A stretch of DNA of 64,000 nucleotides, from the NCBI GenBank assembly GCA_016841745.1, contig JAENYO010000002.1, positions 1 to 64,000 on the forward strand. The letters are read 5' to 3'. The notes under the pieces are model-generated. The model did not search any database, was not told the origin of the DNA, and saw only the letters and a program-made list of their open reading frames with translations. A program made the translations under genes and the position numbers. How positions within the stretch are numbered: the first letter of the stretch is position 1; each line of letters opens with the position of its first letter. Below, in pieces: positions 34,074-42,678 of this stretch. Source of the DNA: Acetomicrobium hydrogeniformans (GTDB lineage: Bacteria; Synergistota; Synergistia; Synergistales; JAFGMB01).

Positions 34074-34859
34074 CTAGATCTTGATATTTTTGAAGCCCAG
34101 GCCTGCCGAGATCTCTGAGGCGCCTCTTTTTATCTCAGTGATCATTTCATCCAGCGAGAGGTCTGTTACCCGGATAGAAGGAGCGACAAGGGTCAGACTG
34201 GCTGCCAGGTTGCCATAGGCATTGAAGATCGGTGCTGCCACGGAGTAAAATCCCTCTTTTCTTTCAGACTGACTCAGGGCACAACCCCATTGCCGCACCT
34301 TGTCTATTTCTTTGATCATCTGTTCCCTGTCCGTTATGGTATGTGGGGTAATCGGTTTTACCTCTTCCAGGATCCGATCCCTTTCTTTTTCTGCCATATA
34401 TGCAAGAAAGATCTTACTTGAAGCACCTGCCCAGATTATGGTTTTTGTACCCTTCTTTACGGATATCTTCAGGGGAAGGTGACTTTCCAGGGTTTCGTAA
34501 CATATCCTGTAATTACCATCACGGATCATTAAAATAACCGTTTCATTGAACAGTTCCCTTATCCCTTCCATAACAGGCAGGGATATCTGTTTCAGTGGAG
34601 CCGTTTCTTGAGAGATAACACCCAGAGTAGAGATCAGGTGTCCTAACCGGAATCTTTTTGTCTTGGGATCCCGGTCGATAATCCCCTCTTCATGGAGAAC
34701 CTTGAGAATTCTCGATGTGGTTGGCACCGGAAGACCCAGTTTTCTTGCTATCTCTGCCTGGCTAAGGGTAGGTGCTGTTATTGAAAAGCATTTAAGAACC
34801 GCTATGGCTTTTGAGATGGTTCTGGTTCCCTCTATATTCTTGATAACCTTTTCGTTCAA
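34074..34859 (-). CDS. IclR family transcriptional regulator
   Basis: 261 aa. N-terminal winged HTH (TISKAIAVLKCFS, then SQAEIARKLGLPVPTTSRIL) and C-terminal IclR effector domain (about 85-255, including VISQETAPLKQISLPVMEG and SQSERKEGFYSVAAPIFN). TTG start at 34859 follows AGGAGGAAGG; a longer frame to 34937 lacks a ribosome site. Divergent from the lyase-TRAP operon and presumably its regulator; a matching palindrome lies in the intergenic region. Confidence 0.9.
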   Translation of the reverse strand: MNEKVIKNIEGTRTISKAIAVLKCFSITAPTLSQAEIARKLGLPVPTTSRILKVLHEEGIIDRDPKTKRFRLGHLISTLGVISQETAPLKQISLPVMEGIRELFNETVILMIRDGNYRICYETLESHLPLKISVKKGTKTIIWAGASSKIFLAYMAEKERDRILEEVKPITPHTITDREQMIKEIDKVRQWGCALSQSERKEGFYSVAAPIFNAYGNLAASLTLVAPSIRVTDLSLDEMITEIKRGASEISAGLGFKNIKI

Positions 34860-34972
34860 GGATCCTTCCTCCTGGCATAAATTATTAATGATTAGTGAAA
34901 ACAAGTTGTCTGAAAATACTTGACATAAAACAACCATGGTTTATATTGAAAATATATTCCACATAATAATAT

Positions 34973-34995
34973 ATTATTCCATATATTGGAATAAT
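34973..34995. promoter_or_regulatory. IclR-type operator between the regulator and the lyase-TRAP operon
   Basis: ATTATTCCA-N5-TGGAATAAT. The core TTCCA/TGGAA symmetry matches the TGGAAA-TTTCCA style of IclR sites. An extra half-site TATTCCA lies at 34955-34961. It ends 45 bp before the lyase start codon. Confidence 0.65.
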
Positions 34996-35040
34996 TCAAG
35001 CCTGATATTTCAAGAAATATAAAAAGGGGGCCAGGTTCTA

Positions 35041-35901
35041 TTGAAAAAAACGACATTATTCAGAAAACTCATTAACGATCCTGAAATACTTGTTTTACCA
35101 GGTGCACATGATGCTTTAACGGCAAGGGTTATCGAGAAAACAGGTTTCAAGGCAGTTACATGTGGCGGGTACAGTCTGGCTGCCAGTCTTCTGGGGAAAC
35201 CCGATATCGGACTTCTTGGTATGAAGGAAATGGCAGATCAGTATCGAAATATGGTCGAGGCGGTCGACATACCTGTTTTTGCTGACGGAGATACGGGTTA
35301 CGGAGATGTTAATAACGTTATGCGCACGGTCAGGGAATATGAAAAAGCAGGTGTTGCCGGTCTGTTCATAGAGGATCAGGTTTTTCCAAAACGCTGTGGA
35401 CATATGGAAGGCAAGAATGTGATACCGGCAGAAGAGATGGTTGCCAAGATCCGGGCTGCTGTATACGCAAGGGAAGACGAGGATCTTGTCCTTATGGCGA
35501 GGACAGATGCCCTGGCAGTACATGGCATAGATGAGGCTATCAGGAGAGGAAACCTGTATGCAGAAGCAGGCGCGGATCTTATATTCATTGAAGCTGTCTG
35601 CACCGTGGAAGACATGAAAAGGGTTAACGCCGGGATCTCAAAACCAACCCTTGCCAACATGATAGAAGGTGGGAAAAGTCCCCTTCTTACCAATAAGGAG
35701 CTCGAAGAGATCGGCTACAATGCTGTGGTATATCCATGTACCCTTACCTATGCTGTAACAAAGGCTTCCCTGGAGTGCATGGAAGTTCTTAAAAATACTG
35801 GCACCACTGCAGGTTACATGTCGAATCTGGTTTCTTTTGAAGAGTTCTTCAGATTCATCGGCGCTGAGGAGATACGTAAGAAGGAAAAGACTTTTTATTA
35901 G
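35041..35901 (+). CDS. Isocitrate lyase / PEP mutase superfamily enzyme, copy 2
   Basis: 286 aa. Metal site FADGDTGYGD and LFIEDQVFPKRCGHMEG with the complete lyase loop KRCGH, then ARTDALAVHGIDEAIRRG. It fits carboxyvinyl-carboxyphosphonate phosphorylmutase/2-methylisocitrate lyase-like enzymes that cleave alkyl-malate-type substrates to pyruvate or glyoxylate products. TTG start follows AAGGGGG. It is the first gene of an operon with a TRAP system and divergent from IclR, so it probably degrades the imported acid. A paralogue lacking the His is at 17211-18068. Confidence 0.9.
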   Translation: MKKTTLFRKLINDPEILVLPGAHDALTARVIEKTGFKAVTCGGYSLAASLLGKPDIGLLGMKEMADQYRNMVEAVDIPVFADGDTGYGDVNNVMRTVREYEKAGVAGLFIEDQVFPKRCGHMEGKNVIPAEEMVAKIRAAVYAREDEDLVLMARTDALAVHGIDEAIRRGNLYAEAGADLIFIEAVCTVEDMKRVNAGISKPTLANMIEGGKSPLLTNKELEEIGYNAVVYPCTLTYAVTKASLECMEVLKNTGTTAGYMSNLVSFEEFFRFIGAEEIRKKEKTFY

Positions 35902-35938
35902 GACAAAATTTGTCAATTAACGAGGAGGTATGATTATT

Positions 35939-36922
35939 ATGAAGAGAGCGATAGTTATTTTAACGGTTTTAGCGTTCTGCCTGGTATCTGCAGGTGCTGC
36001 CATCGGAGCTGACAAGGTTTCCCTCAATCTCGGGCACACTGGTTCAACCAGTCATCATTATCACATCGCAAGTGAGAAGTTTGTTCAGCTTGTAAAGGAA
36101 AGGACCAATGGCGAGGTTGAGATAAATATCTTCCCTGCAAGCCAGCTCGGTTCCATTGCTGACATGACTGAATCAGTTCTTCTGGGTACCCAGGATATAG
36201 TCCTTACAGCCGGACCTATACTCGGGAATATGATCCCTGAGTTTCAGGCCCTGTATATGCCCTATATTTTCAGGGATTACGATCATATCGCCAGGTTTGA
36301 AAAGAGCGAAGCAGCTACTATTCTTGGAAACAAACTCAGGGATAATGGCGGAGTAATGCTTGGCTGGTGGGAAAATGGTTTCAGAGTACTCACTAATAAT
36401 AAAAAACCCATCGTAAAACCTGAAGATATGGCTGGAATGAAAATAAGGGTCGGCAAAGCACAGATCGCAGTAGATACATTCAAGGTTCTGAAGGTGAACC
36501 CGACTCCCATAGCCATAAGTGAACTTTATACTGCTCTTCAGCTTGGTACAGTGGATGGGCAGGAAAACCCGACTGGCAGGATCCTGAGCGCCAAGTACTA
36601 TGAAGTCCAGAAATACCTTTCTATATCTCACCATCAGCATGCTTTTGAGACCCTTGTCATGAACAGCGATAAATTCGATTCCCTGTCAGCAGAGAACCAG
36701 AAGATACTCCTTGATGCAGCAACAGAGGTGGCCCTTTCTGACAGACAGGCTGTTGCAGATCAGGAAGAATCACAGATCGAAGCTCTCAGGGAAAAGGGTA
36801 TGGCCGTTAATGAAGTGGATATGGCCGCCTTCCAGGAAGCCATGTCTTCTCTTTACGATAAATATAATACCGAACGTGGGGAAGAGTGGAAAAAACTGGT
36901 TGAACTGATCCAGTCTCTTTAA
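35939..36922 (+). CDS. TRAP transporter substrate-binding protein, DctP family (system 3)
   Basis: 327 aa with a cleavable signal peptide (MKRAIVILTVLAFCLVSAGA). DctP motifs: KFVQLVKERTNGEVEINIFP, QLGSIADMTESVLLGTQDI, MKIRVGKAQ with the ligand Arg, LQLGTVDGQENP. ATG at 35939 is preferred to ATG at 35930 because GAGGAGG lies 10 nt before it. Follows the lyase gene by 37 bp. Imports a carboxylate, probably the substrate of that lyase. Confidence 0.94.
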   Translation: MKRAIVILTVLAFCLVSAGAAIGADKVSLNLGHTGSTSHHYHIASEKFVQLVKERTNGEVEINIFPASQLGSIADMTESVLLGTQDIVLTAGPILGNMIPEFQALYMPYIFRDYDHIARFEKSEAATILGNKLRDNGGVMLGWWENGFRVLTNNKKPIVKPEDMAGMKIRVGKAQIAVDTFKVLKVNPTPIAISELYTALQLGTVDGQENPTGRILSAKYYEVQKYLSISHHQHAFETLVMNSDKFDSLSAENQKILLDAATEVALSDRQAVADQEESQIEALREKGMAVNEVDMAAFQEAMSSLYDKYNTERGEEWKKLVELIQSL

Positions 36923-36942
36923 CCTATCCAGAACTGATCGCG

Positions 36943-36973
36943 AAGGTGTAGCCTGTTTTTCAGGCTGCACCTT
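36943..36973 (+). terminator. dctP-dctQ intercistronic hairpin (system 3)
   Basis: AAGGTGTAGCCTG and CAGGCTGCACCTT form a 13-bp stem (one G-U) with a T5 loop. Same position as hairpins in the other two TRAP operons. Only a weak T-run follows. Confidence 0.7.
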
Positions 36974-36993
36974 ACTCATACGGAGGTTGTGCA

Positions 36994-37488
36994 ATGTTGT
37001 TTCAGAGGGTTCTTGATCTGCTTAACAGGATAACTCGTATTTTCATGATAGGCATTATCCTATCCATGTCCCTTATCCTGCTGTTACAGATAGTTTCCAT
37101 GTTCCTGGTTTTCATGCCCCTTTCCTGGTCCCAGGAACTTCTTCAGTATCTGAATATCTGGCTTGTTTTTCTGGGAGCTGCTGTTGCCGTCAAAGAAAAG
37201 GCTCACATCAAAGTTGATTTTGTAGTGGAACACTTTACTGTTTCCGCAAGGAAATTCTTCAGGATCTTTTCCTATCTTGCAAGCGGTCTGCTTGTATCAC
37301 TTGTAGCAACCCAGGCCTACGAACTCATGGGTAAAACCATGAATAAAACCACGGGATCCTTTCCCGTGCCCGTGGGATATTTTTACTTAAGCCTTCTTGT
37401 TGGATGTTCTCTCATGACACTGAACTACGTTTTTCTTATCTATGCCGAACTCATCCCCTCAACAGAAAGGGGGAGCTTTGGATCATGA
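36994..37488 (+). CDS. TRAP transporter small permease, DctQ family (system 3)
   Basis: 164 aa, four membrane helices, with the family segment PLSWSQELLQYLNIWLVFLGAA followed by KEKAHIKVDF. GGAGGT precedes the start. Its stop overlaps the dctM start (ATGA). Confidence 0.92.
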   Translation: MLFQRVLDLLNRITRIFMIGIILSMSLILLLQIVSMFLVFMPLSWSQELLQYLNIWLVFLGAAVAVKEKAHIKVDFVVEHFTVSARKFFRIFSYLASGLLVSLVATQAYELMGKTMNKTTGSFPVPVGYFYLSLLVGCSLMTLNYVFLIYAELIPSTERGSFGS

Positions 37489-38765
37489 CAGCTTTTCTTT
37501 TCATAATCTTTGTAGTTCTGCTGCTCTTTTCCGTTCCGATAGCCGTATCACTTGGAGGAGCATCTTTACTGGGTATAGCCTTTAAAACAAGCATTCCCAC
37601 TTTTATAGTAGCCCAGAGAATGGTGGGGGGGATCAACAAATTCCCCATCCTTGCCCTGGTTTTCTTTATCCTGGCTGGAAACGTTATGACAGAAGGCGGA
37701 GTTTCAAGAAAGCTTGTTCAATTTGCTAATGCCTTTGTGGGTAAGCTTGCTGGCGGATTAGCCATAGTGTCAACCCTGGCTGCCATGTTCTTTGGTGCCA
37801 TATCAGGTTCTTCTGCTGCAACAACTGCAGCCATAGGATCAATAATGATCCCTTATATGAAAGAGGCGGGGTATAAGGAAGATTTCTCCGCGGCTGTAAT
37901 TGCCTGTTCAGGCCTGTTAGGACTACTGATACCTCCAAGCGGTACCATGATCCTTTATGCACTGATAGCAGATGTTTCCATATTACGGCTCTTTATTGCC
38001 GGAATAGTGCCAGGCGTGCTGATAGGGTTGAGCCTCATGTGCGTGGAGTACTTCATTTCAAAGAAGAGGGGCTATAAAGCCCTTGATCTGGAAAAGGAAC
38101 ATGTTTCAAAAGGAAAAATATTCAGGGACAGTATATTTGCCCTTCTCTCACCCTTCATAATCCTGGGAGGGATCTATTCCGGAATTTTTACTCCAACCGA
38201 AGCAGCAGGTGTGGCAGTATTCTACGGACTCTTTGTCGGTGTCTTCATATACAGGGATATGTCTCTGAAAAAACTTTTCAAAGCCTGTTACGGTTCGGCT
38301 CTCAGTGCTGCGGTCATAATGTTCCTGATCTCGACGGCTTCCATTTTTGCCTGGCTTCTTGCGACACAGCAGATCCCCCAACACCTGATCAGAATGGTTA
38401 CATCAGTATCAACGAACCCGAAGGTGATCCTCCTTCTCATCAACATCGGACTCCTTGTTGCAGGAACATTCCTTGATAATGTGGCAGCCATAACCCTGCT
38501 GACACCGATCCTGCATCCCCTGGTGGTATCTCTTGGTATTGATCCTGTTTTCTTCGGTGTTGTAATGATAACCAACCTTGCCATAGGGCAGGTTACTCCT
38601 CCAGTGGGAATGAACCTGTTTGTGGTATCCAACATCTCGAAGATACCCATAGAAAGAATAGCGAAAGAGGCCCTGCCATTTCTGGCGGTGCTTATCTTCG
38701 ATCTATTCCTCATTACCTATATACCAGGGCTGATCACCTTTTTGCCGAACCTGCTTCTTTACTGA
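37485..38765 (+). CDS. TRAP transporter large permease, DctM family (system 3)
   Basis: 426 aa with about 12 helices. AISGSSAATTAAIGSIMIPYM, GLLGLLIPPSGTMILYAL and AIGQVTPPVGMNLFVVS are DctM signatures. Start at 37485 overlaps dctQ by 4 bp. Last gene of the IclR-controlled operon; a terminator follows. Confidence 0.95.
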   Translation: MTAFLFIIFVVLLLFSVPIAVSLGGASLLGIAFKTSIPTFIVAQRMVGGINKFPILALVFFILAGNVMTEGGVSRKLVQFANAFVGKLAGGLAIVSTLAAMFFGAISGSSAATTAAIGSIMIPYMKEAGYKEDFSAAVIACSGLLGLLIPPSGTMILYALIADVSILRLFIAGIVPGVLIGLSLMCVEYFISKKRGYKALDLEKEHVSKGKIFRDSIFALLSPFIILGGIYSGIFTPTEAAGVAVFYGLFVGVFIYRDMSLKKLFKACYGSALSAAVIMFLISTASIFAWLLATQQIPQHLIRMVTSVSTNPKVILLLINIGLLVAGTFLDNVAAITLLTPILHPLVVSLGIDPVFFGVVMITNLAIGQVTPPVGMNLFVVSNISKIPIERIAKEALPFLAVLIFDLFLITYIPGLITFLPNLLLY

Positions 38766-38774
38766 TTCCAACAA

Positions 38775-38814
38775 AAATAAGGGATTGCCATTGAAGGCAG
38801 TCCCTTATTTTTTT
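38775..38814 (+). terminator. Terminator after the lyase-TRAP operon
   Basis: AAATAAGGGA-TTGCC pairs with GGCAG-TCCCTTATTT, followed by TTTTTC. Confidence 0.88.
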
Positions 38815-38856
38815 CTAAGAAAGGCGGTCCAGATTCTTTATTGAAAAAAGATAGCG

Positions 38857-39969
38857 TTATGAATATTTACAGCCCAATCTGGCCTCAACTACGGCCTCCA
38901 ATACCCTTACTCCATGGACTAAGGCCTCATGATCAAAAGACAATTCATTCGAATGCAATCCTGGTTTTAAATTTGCCCCAAGACCGATATACGCAGTCTT
39001 GATCCCGGCGAGGGTAGAATAATAATGAAAATCCTCACTACCTGGTGTGGTTATGGTATTTTGTGCTTTTCCAAGAACCCTGGTAATAGCATGTTTTACA
39101 ACTTCCACAGTGTCCGGGTCATATTCTGCAGCAGGAGAGCCTTCATCAAAGGATATATCAGGTACGCCGCCGTTAATACTTATACTCCGGGTAAGGACTT
39201 TCTGTACCTGTTCTTTCATAGTTGCCATCAATTCATTTGTTCCGCTTCGAAGATCCACAGTAAACTGCGAGTGGGATGGGACAAGGTTGTAAACTCCATT
39301 GCCTCCATGAAAGTCGGTTACTATCATGGTATGAGGTATAACTGGGTTGAAAAAAAGCGTCCGCATAGCGTTGATAGCTGTTACACCAGAATCTATAGTG
39401 TTTATACCCAGATGAGGTCTTGCTCCGTGAGTAGATTTGCCTTTGATATGGACAAAGACCTTGGAGCTTGCACCGTGTAACAACTCAGGGGTGGCCATAC
39501 CCAACGGAGCCTCTTCAATGGGGCGAAGATGTATTCCAACCATTTCGTCTATATGGGGTAAGGCTCCTGAATTGATTACAGCAAGAGCCCCCTTGAGGCT
39601 TTCTTCTGCCGGTTGGAAAAGAAGATATAGCCTGCCGTTAGTAATCCTGTTTACTGAAACAAGTTTGGAAAGCCCTAGTACCATAGCTGCATTTGCATCG
39701 TGCCCACAACCGTGAAAATTAAAGCTGCGATAGCCATCGTGAAAACTCAAGGCATCAATATCTGCCCTTATAGCAAAAGCAGGTCCTGGATTTGCGCTCT
39801 CAAGACAGGCCAGTATTCCTGTACCTGCAACATGAGATTTTACCGTAAAACCATTTTTCTCAAGTTCTGAAGAAATAAAAGCAGATGTACGGGTTTCTTC
39901 AAAGGCCAGTTCAGGCATAGAATGTAGATTAGAAAAAATTTCCTCCAGATATTTCGGAATATCCACCAT
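38857..39969 (-). CDS. M20 family amidohydrolase/peptidase
   Basis: 370 aa. Metal ligands of the M20D group are visible: RADIDALSF (Asp), FHGCGHDAN (Cys-Gly-His-Asp), PAEESLKGA (Glu) and later TPGSEDFHYY (Glu/His). M20D enzymes hydrolyse N-acyl amino acids or indole-acetyl-type amides. It is 18 bp downstream of the GntR gene on the same strand, so it may be cotranscribed with it and coupled to the catabolic cluster on the other strand. Confidence 0.88.
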   Translation of the reverse strand: MVDIPKYLEEIFSNLHSMPELAFEETRTSAFISSELEKNGFTVKSHVAGTGILACLESANPGPAFAIRADIDALSFHDGYRSFNFHGCGHDANAAMVLGLSKLVSVNRITNGRLYLLFQPAEESLKGALAVINSGALPHIDEMVGIHLRPIEEAPLGMATPELLHGASSKVFVHIKGKSTHGARPHLGINTIDSGVTAINAMRTLFFNPVIPHTMIVTDFHGGNGVYNLVPSHSQFTVDLRSGTNELMATMKEQVQKVLTRSISINGGVPDISFDEGSPAAEYDPDTVEVVKHAITRVLGKAQNTITTPGSEDFHYYSTLAGIKTAYIGLGANLKPGLHSNELSFDHEALVHGVRVLEAVVEARLGCKYS

Positions 39970-39986
39970 TTTTATCTTCTCTCTTT

Positions 39987-40697
39987 TTATAATTTATCTA
40001 GTGTATTGTTTATATCAAGTATAGTAGATTGAGGATTTAGCAGATGGCTAAAGGTATTAGAGATATGTTCTTTCATTAGCTGCTCTGCTTCTGCTTCTTT
40101 GTGTTCTGATATTGCTTTTATCAGTTTCGCATGTTCAATATGGCTAAGTCTTTGATGTTCAGAACGGAAGTCTATTAAACTTTGATCGAGGGTGTAAAAT
40201 CCTGCGAAAAAAAAGATATATAGTCTCGATCTCCAAAACACCTGCTTGATAAGTCTGTAAAGGTATGGATTCTTTGTCATTTTGGCGATAGTGAGATGAA
40301 AAATTTCGTTGTAATTAGCATATTTTTCTTTTTCGTTGTCGTAAAATGCCTTCATTTCCGACTCATTCATCTTAAGAAGAACTTCTATTTCCTTTGTTGT
40401 TGCTTGCCTGGCCGCCATTTTAGCAGCTTCTCCTTCCATCAAAGATCTGGTCTGGAATACGAATTTCATGTCTTCCGGGGAGAGGGAGGGAATTATGTAT
40501 CCTTTTTGACCATCAGGTTTTTCAAGAAAGCCTGCTGAAAGGAGTTGGCCCAAAGCATCCCTTATGGGGGTCCTGCTTAGGTTTAATTCCTGTGCAAGGC
40601 TGGTTTCCAGGATCCTGTCCCCTGGTTTGTATTTGTGGCTAATAATTAATTTAGCAATTTCCTGTAAAGCTACATCTGTGGCTTTTATTTTTCCCAT
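39987..40697 (-). CDS. GntR family transcriptional regulator (FCD/FadR subfamily)
   Basis: 236 aa. N-terminal winged HTH (YKPGDRILETSLAQELNLSR then TPIRDALGQLLSAGFLE) and a C-terminal all-helical FCD ligand domain (about 80-220) with the metal-binding His residues in FHLTIAKMTKNPYLYRL and EHQRLSHIEH. Divergent from the DRE-TIM/TctABC operon, with tandem TACGTA sites in between, so it very likely controls that cluster in response to the transported acid. Confidence 0.9.
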   Translation of the reverse strand: MGKIKATDVALQEIAKLIISHKYKPGDRILETSLAQELNLSRTPIRDALGQLLSAGFLEKPDGQKGYIIPSLSPEDMKFVFQTRSLMEGEAAKMAARQATTKEIEVLLKMNESEMKAFYDNEKEKYANYNEIFHLTIAKMTKNPYLYRLIKQVFWRSRLYIFFFAGFYTLDQSLIDFRSEHQRLSHIEHAKLIKAISEHKEAEAEQLMKEHISNTFSHLLNPQSTILDINNTLDKL

Positions 40698-40752
40698 GCA
40701 GTTTTCCTCCAGTGGTTACAGATCAAATTTTCACTACACCCGATATTTCTCA

Positions 40753-40781
40753 TTGACAATCTAACGGAATGATTATATCCT
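40753..40781 (+). promoter_or_regulatory. Promoter of the DRE-TIM/TctABC cluster
   Basis: TTGACA (40753-40758), 17-bp spacer, TATCCT (40776-40781). Start site near 40788, just before the tandem repeats. Confidence 0.7.
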
Positions 40782-40791
40782 TTCAAATTGG

Positions 40792-40823
40792 ATACGTAAA
40801 TAAATACGTAAATAAATACGTAT
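40792..40823 (+). promoter_or_regulatory. Three tandem GntR-type sites
   Basis: The palindrome TACGTA occurs at 40793, 40805 and 40817, exactly 12 bp apart within a repeated ATACGTAAATAA unit. Located right after the transcription start between GntR and its divergent target, it fits a cooperative repressor binding array. Confidence 0.65.
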
Positions 40824-40898
40824 AAACAAACAGTAATGTATTTATTAATGATTCTGATTATCAGGTTTTAGATTATGAGTTTTATCAGGAGGGATATT

Positions 40899-42122
40899 AT
40901 GGCTGCTGAGAATCATCCTTGGATTACAGAAAACTGGTGGGGAAGTCAATATAACTGGGTGGATTTTGTCAGAGATGAGTTTGACTTTTCTGACAAAATA
41001 TCTTTCCACGACGCTACATTGAGAGACGGAGAACAATGTCCTGGTGTTGTGTTCAGGAAAGAAGATAAGGTAGAGATAGCAAAGATGTTGGATGAGCTTG
41101 GAGTAGATCGTATTGAAGCGGGTATGCCTACTGTTTCAGATGAAGATTTCCAGGCGATAAAAGATATTGTTGCTCTTAATCTAAAAGCAAAAATAATGCT
41201 TTTCTGCAGAGCGCATCCCGCCGATATCGAAAAAGCAGTTGAAACGAAGGCAGATGGCTTAATCATAGAGGTTCCAAGCGGTTATCCAAGAATTAAGAAC
41301 CAGTTCCCGACCTGGACATATGATGATGTTAAAAAGAGGGCTATCGATGGAATTAAATATGCCAAACAGAAGGGATTTTATGTAACTTTCTTCCCCTATG
41401 ATACAACCAGGGCTGAGCCTGTCTTCCTGGAAAGTCTTTATAAGGATGTATGTGAACAAGCCAAGCCCGATTCTGTAGCTATAATCGATACCATAGGAAT
41501 GGCACTTCCGCAGGCAATTTACTATATGGTCAAAAAAGTTAAATCCTGGGTAAATGTTCCAGTAGAGATCCATACCCATAATGATTACGGGATGGGTGTC
41601 GCTACTTCTCTGGCGGCTGTTGAGGCTGGAGCCGAGGTTGTTCATGGCTGCATGACGGGCTTGGGAGAAAGGACTGGTAATGCGCCTCTGGAACAGATCA
41701 TGGTGGCAATGCAGACGCTCCTTGGACTGGATCTTAAAATAGATTTTTCCAAACTCTATTCGACCTGTCAGAGGATAAGTGAACTTTCCAAGGTGCCTAT
41801 TCCAATAAACAAGCCTTTTACTGGTGATGTGGCTTTTGCCAGAGAAATAGGTCTGGGTGCGAAACTCTTCAATACCTTTCCAACAACAATTTTCCCGGTA
41901 AAACCCTCCTTTTTAAACAGAGAGCCCCGGATAGTCCTTGGTAAGAAAAGTGGAAAGGATACTATTGCTATCAAACTCAACGAATTAGGGCTTTCACTGG
42001 TAGAAGAGAAAATACCCGAGCTGCTGAAAATGGTCAAAGAATACAGCATAGAAAAAGGCACATATGTAACAAATGAGGAATTTCAAAAATTGTACGATGA
42101 ACTTCAGGTTTCTGGATCTTAA
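40899..42122 (+). CDS. DRE-TIM (HMGL-like) acyltransferase/lyase, homocitrate synthase-like
   Basis: 407 aa. HDATLRDGEQCPGVVF is the DRE-TIM motif (Arg-Asp metal/acid site), EIHTHNDYGMGVA the metal-binding HxH, and GLGERTGNAPLEQ the C-terminal flap. Family members condense acetyl-CoA with 2-oxo acids (homocitrate, citramalate, isopropylmalate synthases) or cleave them. An unusual N-terminal extension (NHPWITENWWGSQYNWVDFV) precedes the barrel. Start at 40899 follows AGGAGGG. First gene of a cluster with a TTT transporter and two 2-hydroxyacid dehydrogenases; substrate unknown, LeuA and CimA are less likely since no allosteric domain follows. Confidence 0.82.
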   Translation: MAAENHPWITENWWGSQYNWVDFVRDEFDFSDKISFHDATLRDGEQCPGVVFRKEDKVEIAKMLDELGVDRIEAGMPTVSDEDFQAIKDIVALNLKAKIMLFCRAHPADIEKAVETKADGLIIEVPSGYPRIKNQFPTWTYDDVKKRAIDGIKYAKQKGFYVTFFPYDTTRAEPVFLESLYKDVCEQAKPDSVAIIDTIGMALPQAIYYMVKKVKSWVNVPVEIHTHNDYGMGVATSLAAVEAGAEVVHGCMTGLGERTGNAPLEQIMVAMQTLLGLDLKIDFSKLYSTCQRISELSKVPIPINKPFTGDVAFAREIGLGAKLFNTFPTTIFPVKPSFLNREPRIVLGKKSGKDTIAIKLNELGLSLVEEKIPELLKMVKEYSIEKGTYVTNEEFQKLYDELQVSGS

Positions 42123-42158
42123 ATAAATTCAGCCACATTTTCTTGACGGAGGTTTTCT

Positions 42159-42620
42159 ATGAAGGAAGAGTGGAACAACATAACAGTAGGGATATTGTTG
42201 CTTTTACTGGCAGTTGTAGTCTATTTCCTGGTAATTCCATCTCAAGTGTATCAGATGGGAGAGTCTGGTCTTTCACCCAGATTTTTCCCTCAAGCTACAA
42301 CGATTGCAATAGGTGTTTGCAGCTTTTTTCTAATACTGTCAAATTTCAAAAAGTTGAAAAAAAGCAATAAAGAACTTAAGTTTCATTTTTCCTTAGTGGA
42401 CAGACGGGATTTGAAAGTCCTGGTGGCGGTTGGGGCACTGTTTATGTTTATTTTTATCTTTGAAAAATTGGGTTTTCTTGTGGCATCAATTGCAACTTTA
42501 ATCCCCTTAATACGGTTTTTCGGAGAGAAGAGATATTTACTGAATATATCTATTTCGGTTGGTGTTTCTGCCTTTGTCTTCTATTTCTTTGAACATGCGT
42601 TGAAGATAGTTCTTCATTAG
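42159..42620 (+). CDS. Tripartite tricarboxylate transporter small permease, TctB family
   Basis: 153 aa with four membrane helices. The N-terminal GLSPRFFPQATTIAIGV is the TctB motif. Works with TctA as the membrane part of a TTT importer. GACGGAGG precedes the start. Followed by tctA after 58 bp. Confidence 0.88.
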   Translation: MKEEWNNITVGILLLLLAVVVYFLVIPSQVYQMGESGLSPRFFPQATTIAIGVCSFFLILSNFKKLKKSNKELKFHFSLVDRRDLKVLVAVGALFMFIFIFEKLGFLVASIATLIPLIRFFGEKRYLLNISISVGVSAFVFYFFEHALKIVLH

Positions 42621-42678
42621 AGGAGTTTGGCGTTTTCCTTAGAAATAAAAGACATAGAAACAGGGAGGCGAAAAAATA

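Noticed and set aside
40792-40823. Short tandem repeats as a CRISPR-like array
   Set aside because: Units are only 12 bp with no spacers; the position and palindromic core fit operator sites.
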